DNA of 64,000 nt, taken from the NCBI GenBank assembly GCA_003248805.1, contig QFQY01000003.1, positions 1 through 64,000 of the forward strand. Reading direction: 5' to 3'. Both the position numbers and the translations under genes were made by a program. Below, piece by piece: positions 16,503-25,326 of the stretch. The notes under the pieces are model-generated. The model saw only the letters and a program-made list of their open reading frames with translations. It had not been told where the DNA came from and did no database searches. The DNA comes from Chelatococcus sp. (GTDB taxonomy: Bacteria; Pseudomonadota; Alphaproteobacteria; Rhizobiales; Beijerinckiaceae). Each line of letters starts with the position of its first letter. Positions within the stretch are counted from its first letter, which is position 1.

Positions 16503-18434
16503 TCAGAACTCCGACCATCCGGACGCGACACCTCCGCCGGCAACACGGCGCGGGGCGGGCTGGCGCGCTGGCTGGCGCGTCTCGGCCTGCCGCCGCGTAT
16601 CGAGGCGCGCGACCTCCGCCGGGCGCGGTGTCCATGCCTGCGGGGCGACGGCACCGGTTTCCAGATGGAAGCCCGCCACCAGCCCCTCCAGCGTCACGAT
16701 CTGCTGCATGAGCTCGTTCGCCGAGGTGGCGCTCTGCTCGGCCAGCGCCGAATTCTGCTGCGTCGTCTCGTCCATATGCGCGACGGTCTGGCTCATGTCC
16801 TCGATGCCGCGGGCCTGCTCGTCGGCCGCAGCCGAGATCTCGGCGATGGTGGCCGAGACCCGCCCGACCGCCGCGACGATCCGGTCCAGCGCCTCGCCCG
16901 TGCCGTGGACGAAGCGCACCCCCTCGCCGACCTGCTCGGTCGAGTTCGCGATCAGCCCCTTGATGTCCTTGGCCGCCGAGGCCGAGCGTTGCGCCAGCGC
17001 CCTCACTTCCGAGGCGACGACGGCGAAGCCCTTGCCGGCATCGCCGGCGCGAGCGGCCTCGACCGCCGCGTTCAGCGCGAGCAGATTGGTCTGGAAGGCG
17101 ATGTCGTCGATGACGCCGACGATCTCCGAGATGCGCTTCGAGGAGGCCTCGACGCGCTCGATCGCGCCCACCGCCTGCCCGACGATGCACTTGCCGTCCT
17201 CGGCGACGCCCGTCGCCTCGCCGGCGAGCGCCCTCGCCTCCCGCGAGCGCGCCGCGCTGTGCTTGACCGAGGCCGCGAGCTGTTCAGTCGTCGCCGCCGT
17301 CTCCTCGAGGCTGCCCGCCGTCTGCTCCGTCCGCGTGGCGAGGTCGCCGGCGCCGGCATTGATCTCGGTCGCGGCCCTCGCGACGTTCCCGGCAGTGCCC
17401 TTGATCGTCTGCACCGTGGCGGCGAGCCGCTCGATCGCGCCGTTGAGGTTGTTCTGCAGCTCCGCGAAGCGGCCTCGGTAGTCGCCGCCCATGCGCCGCG
17501 TCAGATCGCCCTCGGCCAGGGCCGCGACGGTCGCGGACACGCCGCCGACGGCCTCTTCCAGCAGGGCGTTGATGCGGTTGATGCCCTCGCCGATCCGGCT
17601 GAGCGCCTCCGGCTTGCCGGCGAGCGGCACGCGGCGGGAGAAGTCGCCCTCGATGGCGGCCGCGACGATGTCGGCCACCTCGGCGCTGGCGGCGAGTTCG
17701 TCGGTGAGCTCGAGCCACTCGACCGCCGTGCCGAGCCGGCGGCCATCGGCATGGGCGACGGGCGAGAGCGACAGCGAAACCGTGCGGCGCCCGAGCGCGA
17801 GACGCACCGGCAGGCCGCCTTCGCGGGCGCCGGGCTCGCGGCGGATCCGCTCCATCACCTTGTCGAGCATGTCCTTGGCCGAGCAGCCTGGGAAGGCGGC
17901 ACGGAAATCCTCCTGCGCCTCGCCGAAGAAGCGCAGCAGCGCGCCGTTGACGTAGACGACGCGGTCGGCGGCGTCGCAGATCATCAGATTGGTGCGGCAG
18001 TGGTCGAGCGCGGCGCGGATGCGGACGGCATCGAGCCCGGACGCCCGCAGCGCGTCGAGCGCCAGAGCCAGTTCGCCCATGGTGCCGGCGCGCTCGGTGC
18101 CGGGAACGGGCTTGTCCTCGCCGGCGGCGAGGCCCGTGACGGCGTCCCGCAGGGCGGCAACCGGCCGTTCGATCCGCCTGGCGACCAGCCAGCCCGCCAG
18201 AGCGGCACCGGCGAGCGAGACCGCGCCGAGCGCGAGCGACGGCATCAGGGCCGCATCGACGACACTGCGCAGCTCCGCCACCGGAAGGCCCCGCGCAGCG
18301 AGGTCCTCGATGCGCCCCATCGCACTGCGATGGGCCGCGACACCGACCGCCGTGCCCCCCGCGAGCGCGGCCCCGGCGAGCGTCGTGGGCAGCCCGAACG
18401 CCAGTCTCGAAAAGGAACCGAGCACCCTGCCCAT
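16503..18434 (-). CDS. Methyl-accepting chemotaxis protein with PAS domain and C-terminal GWSEF docking peptide
   Basis: The 643-residue receptor has two helices (about 11-34 and 62-85) separated by only about 25 residues, so there is no real periplasmic sensor. A HAMP segment, then a PAS-like domain (about 140-245, LMICDAADRVVYVNGALLRF), a second HAMP-like stretch and a long signalling hairpin follow. The hairpin tip contains DIAFQTNLLALNAAVEAARA. Sensing is therefore likely internal, perhaps of redox state or a small ligand. The last five residues, GWSEF, fit the xWxxF pentapeptide that tethers CheR and CheB. The gene lies between cheW and cheR. Confidence 0.9.
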   Translation of the reverse strand: MGRVLGSFSRLAFGLPTTLAGAALAGGTAVGVAAHRSAMGRIEDLAARGLPVAELRSVVDAALMPSLALGAVSLAGAALAGWLVARRIERPVAALRDAVTGLAAGEDKPVPGTERAGTMGELALALDALRASGLDAVRIRAALDHCRTNLMICDAADRVVYVNGALLRFFGEAQEDFRAAFPGCSAKDMLDKVMERIRREPGAREGGLPVRLALGRRTVSLSLSPVAHADGRRLGTAVEWLELTDELAASAEVADIVAAAIEGDFSRRVPLAGKPEALSRIGEGINRINALLEEAVGGVSATVAALAEGDLTRRMGGDYRGRFAELQNNLNGAIERLAATVQTIKGTAGNVARAATEINAGAGDLATRTEQTAGSLEETAATTEQLAASVKHSAARSREARALAGEATGVAEDGKCIVGQAVGAIERVEASSKRISEIVGVIDDIAFQTNLLALNAAVEAARAGDAGKGFAVVASEVRALAQRSASAAKDIKGLIANSTEQVGEGVRFVHGTGEALDRIVAAVGRVSATIAEISAAADEQARGIEDMSQTVAHMDETTQQNSALAEQSATSANELMQQIVTLEGLVAGFHLETGAVAPQAWTPRPAEVARLDTRRQAETRQPARQPAPRRVAGGGVASGWSEF

Positions 18435-18522
18435 CGTGGATGTGACTTCTTTCTTGGCCCTGCCGGCCCGCGCTCTTCCGACGCAACTCTTGCCAGTCTC
18501 GCCCCGCCCTCAGGCGGGAGGT

Positions 18523-19029
18523 TCAGTTGATGCGCGACGCCTTTGACGGCGCCTCGCCGCCGCCTTCGCGGATCACCGCCGCGAGGTCGAGCAGGGCGAC
18601 GATGTCGCTGTCGAGCAGCACCAGGCCCTCGATCAGGCCGTGCTCGTCGCGCTCCAGGTCCGGCGCCGGGCGCACCGCGCTGACCGGCACGTCGACGATG
18701 TCCGACACCGAGTCGACCAGCAGCCCGGCCGTCTTGTCCTCGACGTCGACCACGACGATGACATGGGTCGCGGTGGCGTCGGTGACGCCGAGATTGATCG
18801 CGGTGCGCAGGTCGTAGACCGCCAGGATCACGCCGCGCAGGTTGAGCACGCCGCGCACATGCGGGGCCGCATGCGGCAGCGGCGTCGTCGCCTGCCAGCC
18901 CTTGATCTCGCGGACCATGCCGACATCGATGCCGAAGGTGCGGTCGCCGACCTTGAAGGTCACGATCCGGCGCGCCGCCGATTCCGGCTGCGCCGACGAG
19001 AAATGCTTTTCGCCGAGTTGCAGGGTCAT
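18523..19029 (-). CDS. cheW: Chemotaxis coupling protein CheW
   Basis: This is a 168-residue single CheW domain: IVTFKVGDRTFGIDVGMVREI, then the receptor-binding strand PHVRGVLNLRGVILAVYDLR and VVDVEDKTAGLLVDSVSDIV. It links receptors to CheA. Its first 18 residues and last 20 residues extend beyond the core. The gene begins four bases after the cheA stop and precedes the receptor gene by 88 bases, so all three are probably co-transcribed. Confidence 0.95.
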   Translation of the reverse strand: MTLQLGEKHFSSAQPESAARRIVTFKVGDRTFGIDVGMVREIKGWQATTPLPHAAPHVRGVLNLRGVILAVYDLRTAINLGVTDATATHVIVVVDVEDKTAGLLVDSVSDIVDVPVSAVRPAPDLERDEHGLIEGLVLLDSDIVALLDLAAVIREGGGEAPSKASRIN

Positions 19030-19033
19030 GGTC

Positions 19034-21358
19034 TCATCCAGCCAGTTTGAGTTCGGGTGTGGACAGGCGCACGCCGGAGGCGGCGAGCCGCAGCATGGAG
19101 TCGATATCCAGGATCAGCGCGACGAGGCCGTCGCCGAGGATGGTCGCGGCGGACGCGCCGTTGACCGCGCCGTAATTGGCTTCGAGGCTCTTCACGACGA
19201 CCTGCTGCTGGCCGACGATCTCGTCGACCGCGATGCCGACATTGTCGCCGCGCTCGGTCTCGGCGATGATGATGATGTTCTCGTTGGTCGTCCCGCTGGA
19301 GCCCATCACGGCGCCGAGGCGGTAGAGCGGCGTGACCTCGCCGCGCCAGCGCAGCACTTCCTGGCCGAAGGGCAGCTTGTCGATCGGCGTCGAGGCGAGA
19401 TGCTGCGTCTCGATCACCGAGGAGATCGGGATGACGTAGCGGTCGTCGCCGCAGCGGATGACCATGCCTTCCAGCACCGCGAGCGTCAGCGGCAGGGCGA
19501 GCGTGAACTTGCAGCCCCGTCCGGGTTCGGAATCGACGCTGATGCGCCCGCCGAGCGACTCGACGTTGCGGCGCACGACGTCCATGCCGACGCCACGGCC
19601 GGAGATGTCCGAGACCTGCTCCGCCGTCGAGAGGCCGGCGGCGAAGATGAGCTGGTCGATCTCCTCCGGAGCAAGCCGCTCGTCGGCGCCGACGAGACCG
19701 CGCGAGCGAGCCTTGGCGAGCAGCCTGTCGCGGCCGATGCCGCGACCGTCGTCGGTGACGGAGATGATGATGCGGCCGGCGCGGTGCTCCGCGATCAGCT
19801 TGATCGTGCCTTCGCGCGGCTTGCCGGCGGCGACGCGCTCGTCCGGCGTCTCGAGCCCGTGATCCATCGAGTTGCGGATCATGTGCGTCAGCGGATCGGC
19901 GAGTTCCTCGATGATCGTCTTGTCGACCTCGGTGTTCTCGCCCTCGAGCACCAGGCGCACTTCCTTGCCGAGCGTCTGGGCGAGTTCGCGCACCAGGCGC
20001 GGCATGCGCTGGAACACGGCCTTCACCGGCTGCGCGCGCACGGCCATGACATGGTCCTGCAGTTCGCGCGTCTGGCGCGACAGCGTCAGGATGCCTTCGG
20101 CGGTCTTGGCGTAGACGTCGTAGGGCAGCGAGCGCACGCACTCGACCAGCATCGACTGGGTGATGACGATCTCGCCGACGAGGTTCATCAGCTTGTCGAT
20201 GCGATCGAGGTCGACACGGACGCTGACGGCCTGGCGCTGGCGGCCGGCGGCCGCGTCGTTGGCCGCCGGGCGCGGCTGCGCGGGTGCGGCCCTGGGGGCG
20301 GCCGGAGCCGGCGCCGCGACGACCGCGGCGGCAGGCTGGATGTCCGGCTCGGCCGCGGCGGTCGTGGCCGGGCCGAGCTTGGCCAGGATCGCGGACAGGT
20401 CGGCCGCGACGGAATTCGGAACCTCGGACGGCGCGGCCTCGACCTTCTCCTCCGGCGCCTCGGCGACGGCCGCGGCGTCGTCGAGCACCTCGATCTCGAA
20501 CTCCTCGGTCGCGAGGGTGAAATCGAACCGGCCGTAGATCTCCTCGACCGACAGCTCCGTGCGCATCAGCACGTCGAACCGCATCCAGCAGTCGCTGACG
20601 TCGAGCGTCTCGAAGGACGGGACCTGGCTCAGGTCGCAGGTGACCGAGACGATGTCGTCGGCGGGCAGGAGACCGAGCACCACGCGCGGCTCGATCACGC
20701 GCCGGAACAGGTCGTTCTCCGGCATGATCCGCAGGCGGACGTCGCGGCCGGGCTTGTCGGAGGCCGGGGCGGCGGCGGGCTCGTCGCCCCAGCCGTCGTC
20801 GGCTGCGGCGGCCGGCGCGGCCGTCTTGGCCTCGACCATGGCGAGAAGGTTGCCGAGGGCGGCGACGCCGGGCGGGGCGTCGGCTTCGGGCGTCGCGGGC
20901 GCGGCCTTGGCGGGTTCCTTGGCTGCCGGCGCAGGCTTGGCGGCGGCCGGCGCCGCGGCGGGCTTCGCCTCGACGGCCTGGGACTGGCCGACCTGGGCCA
21001 GAGCCTCGAGCAGATCGGGCCGTTCCGTGGCCGGCTCGTCGTTGCGGGCGGCCGAGACGAGATCGGCCACCGCATCGGCGCAGCGCAGGAACAGGCTGAA
21101 GGGTGCGTCGTCGATCGCGACACGCCCGGAGCGCAGATGGTCGAGCGCCGCCTCGAAGACATGCGCGAAGGCGACGAGTTCCGTGCAGCCGAACGCGCCC
21201 GCGCCGCCCTTGATGGAGTGGATCGCGCGGAAGGCGGCGTTGACGTCCTCGGGATCGTTGGACCCCTCGTCGAGAGCCTGGAGTTTCTGCTCCAGAGCGC
21301 CGAGGAGTTCCTCGCACTCTTGGAAGAAGGTCTGCTTCAGTTCGGCCAACGGATCCAT
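19034..21358 (-). CDS. cheA: Chemotaxis histidine kinase CheA
   Basis: This is a 774-residue multidomain kinase. The order is HPt (about 1-105, phospho-His H47 in FRAIHSIKGGAGAFG), an alanine/proline-rich linker (about 115-200), and a region with P2-like acidic stretches. Then come the dimerisation helices (VDLDRIDKLMNLVGEIVITQ), the ATPase (NSMDHGLETPDER, DDGRGIGRDRL, SGRGVGMDVV) and a C-terminal CheW-like domain (MVIRCGDDRYVIPISSVIE). All catalytic boxes are present. It phosphorylates the CheY proteins and CheB. It is longer than the E. coli enzyme because of the linkers. Confidence 0.96.
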   Translation of the reverse strand: MDPLAELKQTFFQECEELLGALEQKLQALDEGSNDPEDVNAAFRAIHSIKGGAGAFGCTELVAFAHVFEAALDHLRSGRVAIDDAPFSLFLRCADAVADLVSAARNDEPATERPDLLEALAQVGQSQAVEAKPAAAPAAAKPAPAAKEPAKAAPATPEADAPPGVAALGNLLAMVEAKTAAPAAAADDGWGDEPAAAPASDKPGRDVRLRIMPENDLFRRVIEPRVVLGLLPADDIVSVTCDLSQVPSFETLDVSDCWMRFDVLMRTELSVEEIYGRFDFTLATEEFEIEVLDDAAAVAEAPEEKVEAAPSEVPNSVAADLSAILAKLGPATTAAAEPDIQPAAAVVAAPAPAAPRAAPAQPRPAANDAAAGRQRQAVSVRVDLDRIDKLMNLVGEIVITQSMLVECVRSLPYDVYAKTAEGILTLSRQTRELQDHVMAVRAQPVKAVFQRMPRLVRELAQTLGKEVRLVLEGENTEVDKTIIEELADPLTHMIRNSMDHGLETPDERVAAGKPREGTIKLIAEHRAGRIIISVTDDGRGIGRDRLLAKARSRGLVGADERLAPEEIDQLIFAAGLSTAEQVSDISGRGVGMDVVRRNVESLGGRISVDSEPGRGCKFTLALPLTLAVLEGMVIRCGDDRYVIPISSVIETQHLASTPIDKLPFGQEVLRWRGEVTPLYRLGAVMGSSGTTNENIIIIAETERGDNVGIAVDEIVGQQQVVVKSLEANYGAVNGASAATILGDGLVALILDIDSMLRLAASGVRLSTPELKLAG

Positions 21359-21371
21359 CGGCGACCTTCAC

Positions 21372-21731
21372 TCAGTTCTGGTAGCGGGCAACGAGGCCGA
21401 GCAGGGTGTTGGGCTCGAACGGTTTCACCATCCAGGCGCTGGCACCGGCGCGCCGGCCCTCCGCCTTGATCTCGGCGCCGTTCTCGGTCGTCAGCACGAT
21501 GATCGGAGTGTTCTGGCCGGCGGGACGGGCCCGGCAGGCGCGGGTGAACTCGATGCCGTCCATGATCGGCATGTTGAGGTCGGTGATGACCAGATCCGGC
21601 TTGAACTGGTCGAACTTGTTCAGCCCGTCCTCGCCGTTCTCGGCCTCGGCGACCTCGTGGCCGGCATTGCGCAAGGTCAGACTCAGCAGGCTCAACAGCG
21701 TCTTCGTGTCGTCGATCGCCAGAATCTTCAT
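21372..21731 (-). CDS. cheY: CheY-like response regulator next to cheA
   Basis: This is a 119-residue single receiver: D7-D8 in LAIDDTK, phospho-acceptor D51 in VITDLNMPIMDG, T81-T82 in IVLTTE and K103 in WMVKPFE, all intact. The sequence KILAIDDTKTLLSLLSLTL matches the alphaproteobacterial CheY placed just before cheA. It lies 13 bases upstream of cheA in the transcript and six bases after the STAS gene. ATG at 21731 is used; the open frame to 22052 belongs to an antisense-like extension. Confidence 0.92.
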   Translation of the reverse strand: MKILAIDDTKTLLSLLSLTLRNAGHEVAEAENGEDGLNKFDQFKPDLVITDLNMPIMDGIEFTRACRARPAGQNTPIIVLTTENGAEIKAEGRRAGASAWMVKPFEPNTLLGLVARYQN

Positions 21732-21736
21732 CCGTA

Positions 21737-22018
21737 TCACTCCAGAACGAGAGGGCTTCGAGCGGCATCGAAGCCGATCGCCCGCAGGGATTCGCGGCAT
21801 TCTACGGAGGCCGCCTTGAGTGTAACCGACAGGCCGCGAGCCTTGGCGGCGGTCGCCGCCGAGTGGAGAAGCTGGATCCAGAGACTGGGCAGCGGGCCTG
21901 CGCCGGCGCATTCGACGGCGACGCTCTCCTTCTGTTCCAGCGCCACCAGAAGCTGGTTGCGGAACGCCGCCGCTTCGGAGCGGCCGAGGAGTTGCGGAAG
22001 CGAGACGGTGATGACCAT
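21737..22018 (-). CDS. STAS-domain protein at the head of the che operon
   Basis: The 93-residue protein has the STAS pattern: VITVSLPQLLGRSEAAAFRNQ, the strand ESVAVECAGAGPLPSLWIQL, and the helix HSAATAAKARGLSVTL. STAS domains act in anti-sigma-antagonist switches; in alphaproteobacterial che operons a small STAS protein is often the first gene. The usual phosphorylatable serine (DSSG-like) position here reads GPLPSLWIQ, so a serine is present but the motif is not canonical. Its function is unproven, perhaps in localising or tuning the array. Confidence 0.82.
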   Translation of the reverse strand: MVITVSLPQLLGRSEAAAFRNQLLVALEQKESVAVECAGAGPLPSLWIQLLHSAATAAKARGLSVTLKAASVECRESLRAIGFDAARSPLVLE

Positions 22019-22219
22019 GGAGGCGCGACCCGGGGATTGTGCCGATCAGCATCGCGGCAAATTGGTAAAAACTTCGCTAAGCGGCCGACGCTACGGCAAC
22101 CTTTGTGACGAAGGCTTGGCAGCTCCGCGCAAGTTCCGCTCCGCCTGGGACCGCGTGCACCGGCGCCGCGGCGGCAATGGAAACGGCATTCGCGCCACGA
22201 GCGTCCGGCGCACGCAGGC

Positions 22220-22687
22220 TCAGAACATGCTGTTGCTGATCGCGCGCGGGACGAGCGTGATCGCGCCGGACGCCTCGCGATACTTGCGCGGGATGTTGAT
22301 GATGCCGGTCAGGTGCGTCCAGAGATTGTTCGGCGAGATCGGCTTCACGATGATCTCGTGCGCGCCGAGCTTGGCCGCCTGCAGCACCGAGCGCCGGTCG
22401 GGCCGCTCCATCATGACCAGCACCGGCGCCTTGGCGAAAGGCGAGGTCCGGAAGGAGCGGATCGAGGCCAGGCATTTCACGCTGCCGGCATCCGGCAGGT
22501 CCCAGTCGAGGATGACGATGTTCGGCTGCTTCTGGATGAAGATCGTGGCGGCGGAGGCCAGGTCGGAGGCCTCGAAGATGCGGTGGAGCTGGGCCTGGTA
22601 GAGCATCGTGCGCACGATGCGCCGGTAGTGCGGGCTGGCGTCGATCAGCAGCACGGAGAGATTGGGAAAGGCCGGAGCGATATGCAT
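22220..22687 (-). CDS. Degenerate CheY-like receiver protein
   Basis: The 155-residue protein is a receiver domain with a C-terminal tail of about 25 residues (NIPRKYREASGAITLVPR). D16 (LLIDAS) and the phosphorylation-site D61 (VILDWDLPD) and K115 (IIVKPIS) are present. The second acidic-pair residue is Ala and the conserved Thr/Ser switch is Met (VLVMMERP). It may therefore signal without ordinary phosphotransfer, or be phosphorylated slowly. It lies between the soluble receptor gene and the STAS-cheY-cheA operon, with about 200 bases separating it from the STAS gene. ATG at 22687 is chosen; upstream codons are in shadow sequence. Confidence 0.85.
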   Translation of the reverse strand: MHIAPAFPNLSVLLIDASPHYRRIVRTMLYQAQLHRIFEASDLASAATIFIQKQPNIVILDWDLPDAGSVKCLASIRSFRTSPFAKAPVLVMMERPDRRSVLQAAKLGAHEIIVKPISPNNLWTHLTGIINIPRKYREASGAITLVPRAISNSMF

Positions 22688-22743
22688 GGCACGAACTCGA
22701 CGACTGAACTCAACACGACTGGCGCGCCCGCGCCGGCTCCGGC

Positions 22744-24216
22744 CTAGACGTTGAGGCCGAAGCGCAGCGCGCCCCAGTGCCGCCCCCGGACGCGGATCGG
22801 TGCCGACAGGTCCTCCATCACCAGGAACTCGCCGCCGCCCATGTCCCGGCGATAGGTCTGCAGGAGGAACGGCTTCTGGTTGCGCGCGGCCGCGAGCCCG
22901 GTGCGGTCGTCGAAGATGCGCCGGTTGCGGCAGTTGGCGTTGTTCCAGACGGGATCGGCCCGCTGCGGCTGGGCGTATTTCCGGTTGTGGGTCGGCAGGA
23001 AGCCGTTCCGGTCCACCGCGGCGCAGAACACGACGCGCGGATTGGCGGCCAGGAGCGCTTCCTGGATCGGCGGCAGCAGCCGGTCGGTCAGGGTGACGAA
23101 ACGCGTCATGTACTGCTGCGGATCGGAGCCCGGCACCGGCCTGTAGGCCTGGTCGAACAGATCCTCCATCGCGAGCTCGCCGCGATCGAGCGCAGCTTCG
23201 AACAGCGCGGCGATCTTGGCCGCATTCTGGATCGCCGTCTCGATCAGCTCCGACTGCGGGGTGCGGACGCCGGAGCCGGCGATGGCGCCGAGGATGTCCT
23301 CGCTGATCGAGACCAGCGTCTCGGTGCGCTGCGCCGCATGATCGAGGGTCTCGCTCGATCCGGCGACGCCCGCGACGAGCGTGGTGAGATCCTGCCCGAC
23401 CTTGGCGCAGGCCGTGGCGTTCTCCCGCGCCGGGAGCGAGATCGCGTCGATGTCGCCGATCAGTTCCACCACCGAGCGGCCGAAACTGTCGAATTCGTCG
23501 AGCTGCCGCGAGATGTCGCGGCTGCCTTGGCTGGCGCGGCGGGCGGAACTGGCGTTGTCCTGGCTGCGTCCGGACAGGGCGTCGACGGATTTCACCAGCG
23601 CGTCGAGATGGGCCACGCTCAGCGCCGTCGCCTCGCGCGTCTGCTCGGCCAGCGTCTTCACCGCGGCGGCGATCACGGCGAAGCCGCGCCCGGCCGAGCC
23701 GCTGCGCGCCGCCTCGACGCCGGCATTGATCGACAGCAGCTGGATTTCGCGCGTGATGGTCTGGATGGCGTCGCTGGACGCCCTCGCCTTGTGCGCGTCG
23801 GCGACGGCCTGGGCCAGTTCGGCCGAGATCGTCTCCGCGCCGCGCGCGAGCGTCTCGATATCGGTCTGGGCCGCGTTCAGGCCGAGCTTGACGGAAGCGG
23901 TGACGCGCTCCAGCCCGCTGCGCACGACCGAGGCCTTCTCCTGGGCGGCCTCGGCCGCCTGCTGGATCGACTGATTCGCCTCCGAGACGCGGTCGACGGC
24001 CTGCACCATGCGGTGCAGCCCGTCCGTCTGGCCGTCGAGCTGGCGCGTCACGTCGCCGATGCGCCCGGAAATGTCGGTGATCTCGGAGCCCAGCCTGCCG
24101 AAGCGCCCGGCGATCTCCCGCACGGCCCGCGCCGCCGCCTCGCCGGCATCGGCCATTGCGACCGCCGGCTCTTCCAGATCGGCCGGTTCGATCGCCTTCA
24201 GAGCCATTGCATGCAT
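22744..24216 (-). CDS. Soluble methyl-accepting chemotaxis protein with C-terminal sensor domain
   Basis: The 490-residue protein has no transmembrane helix and no N-terminal sensor. The coiled-coil signalling part comes first, with the tip ITREIQLLSINAGVEAARSG and then GFAVIAAAVKTLAEQ. A C-terminal domain of about 190 residues follows, with FCAAVDRNGFLPTHNRKYAQ, NRRIFDDRTGLAAARNQKPF and LLQTYRRDMGGGEFLVMEDL. This domain resembles PAS/Cache-like sensor modules found in alphaproteobacterial receptors. The receptor is therefore likely cytoplasmic. GAGGA lies nine bases before ATG at 24216; ATG at 24237 would add seven residues. Confidence 0.85.
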   Translation of the reverse strand: MHAMALKAIEPADLEEPAVAMADAGEAAARAVREIAGRFGRLGSEITDISGRIGDVTRQLDGQTDGLHRMVQAVDRVSEANQSIQQAAEAAQEKASVVRSGLERVTASVKLGLNAAQTDIETLARGAETISAELAQAVADAHKARASSDAIQTITREIQLLSINAGVEAARSGSAGRGFAVIAAAVKTLAEQTREATALSVAHLDALVKSVDALSGRSQDNASSARRASQGSRDISRQLDEFDSFGRSVVELIGDIDAISLPARENATACAKVGQDLTTLVAGVAGSSETLDHAAQRTETLVSISEDILGAIAGSGVRTPQSELIETAIQNAAKIAALFEAALDRGELAMEDLFDQAYRPVPGSDPQQYMTRFVTLTDRLLPPIQEALLAANPRVVFCAAVDRNGFLPTHNRKYAQPQRADPVWNNANCRNRRIFDDRTGLAAARNQKPFLLQTYRRDMGGGEFLVMEDLSAPIRVRGRHWGALRFGLNV

Positions 24217-24453
24217 GGGGATGTGTCCTCGGGACATGCGTTTCCAGCCACAGAACTAACGGAAACAGGGTAAATCCCCGGTTAATGCAGGGTTCCGGCG
24301 CGGCGGCGGGAGCGAGCCCGCGCTCCGCGAGCGCGAGGCGCCGGAACCGGGACGCGCCGCGAAAGTCTATTCGGATAAGCCGTGCGACGGTGTAGAGATG
24401 ACGCAAAGGCAAGGTGTTCCGGCACGATCGGCAGAAGACAGAGGGAGTTTTTC

Positions 24454-25200
24454 ATGACCCACGCATCGCGTTTGTCCCGTCGAGGCATTCTGCGCCTGGC
24501 AACCATGGCGTCCTTCGCCGTCGCCGCGCCGAAGGTCTGGGCGCAGGCGGCCGCACCCGCCGCACCCGCCGGCCCCTTCTCGCTGCCCAAGCGCGCCTAC
24601 GAGGTCGGCGCGCTCGAGCCCCATATCGACGCGACCACGATGGACATCCACTATTCGCGCCATCACGCCGCCTATGTCGCCGGCCTGAACGCGGCGGCGA
24701 AGGACCATGGCATCGTCGCCAGCACGCCGCTGGCCCAGCTTCTGGCGGAACCGGGCAAGCTGCCGGAATCGATCCGCACCGCGATCCGCAACTCCGGCGG
24801 CGGGCACGCCAACCACACCATGTTCTGGGAGATCATGGCGCCCGGCGCCGGCGGCGCCCCGACCGGGGACGTCGCCGCCGCGATCACCCGCGACCTCGGG
24901 GGCTTCGACAAGTTCAAGGCCGATTTCGAGGCCGCGGGCCTGCGGGTCTTCGGCTCCGGCTGGGTCTTCGTCACCGTCGGCAAGGACGGCAAGCTCGCGC
25001 TCCTCGCCAGGCCGAACCAGGACAGCCCGCTCATGGACGGCCATCAGGTGCTGCTCGGCAACGACGTCTGGGAACACGCCTATTACCTGAAGTACCAGAA
25101 CCGGCGCGCGGACTATCTGAAGGCGTGGTGGAACGTCGTCGACTGGCGCAAGGTCGGCGCGCGCTACGAGGCCGCCAAGGCGGGCAAGCTCGCCATCTGA
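24454..25200 (+). CDS. sodA: Exported superoxide dismutase, Mn-type
   Basis: The 248-residue protein has a twin-arginine-type signal (SRRGILRLATMASFAVAAPKVWAQ), so it acts outside the cytoplasm. Metal ligands H66 (DIHYSRHH), H121 (GGHANHTMFW), D204 and H208 (DVWEHAYYLKYQNRRADYL) are all present. The GGHANH and ARPNQDSPL sequences fit the manganese type better than the iron type, though cambialistic use is possible. It removes superoxide in the periplasm. ATG at 24454 follows GAGGGAG. The symbol reflects the Mn-type signature only. It is divergent from the receptor gene and precedes the iron-related mbfA. Confidence 0.88.
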   Translation: MTHASRLSRRGILRLATMASFAVAAPKVWAQAAAPAAPAGPFSLPKRAYEVGALEPHIDATTMDIHYSRHHAAYVAGLNAAAKDHGIVASTPLAQLLAEPGKLPESIRTAIRNSGGGHANHTMFWEIMAPGAGGAPTGDVAAAITRDLGGFDKFKADFEAAGLRVFGSGWVFVTVGKDGKLALLARPNQDSPLMDGHQVLLGNDVWEHAYYLKYQNRRADYLKAWWNVVDWRKVGARYEAAKAGKLAI

Positions 25201-25238
25201 GCAGGGAGCCGCCGGCCAGCCCCGGCAGACGAGCGACA

Positions 25239-25259
25239 CGGCCCGGCCTTGCCGGGCCG
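25239..25259 (+). terminator. Hairpin after the superoxide dismutase gene
   Basis: A 9-base-pair stem CGGCCCGGC / GCCGGGCCG closed by a CTT loop lies 38 bases after the stop. It is followed by AATGCGTTTCG, only a weak U-run. Probable but imperfect terminator. Confidence 0.5.
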
Positions 25260-25326
25260 AATGCGTTTCGGGCCACCCGCAGATCTCGAAGATCCCGGCA
25301 CGTCTTGAACATCGCGCCGGATCGCT

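Noticed and set aside
22220..24412. 730-residue minus-strand open frame ending in the degenerate receiver
   Set aside because: The upstream part is a wrong-frame reading of the soluble receptor gene.
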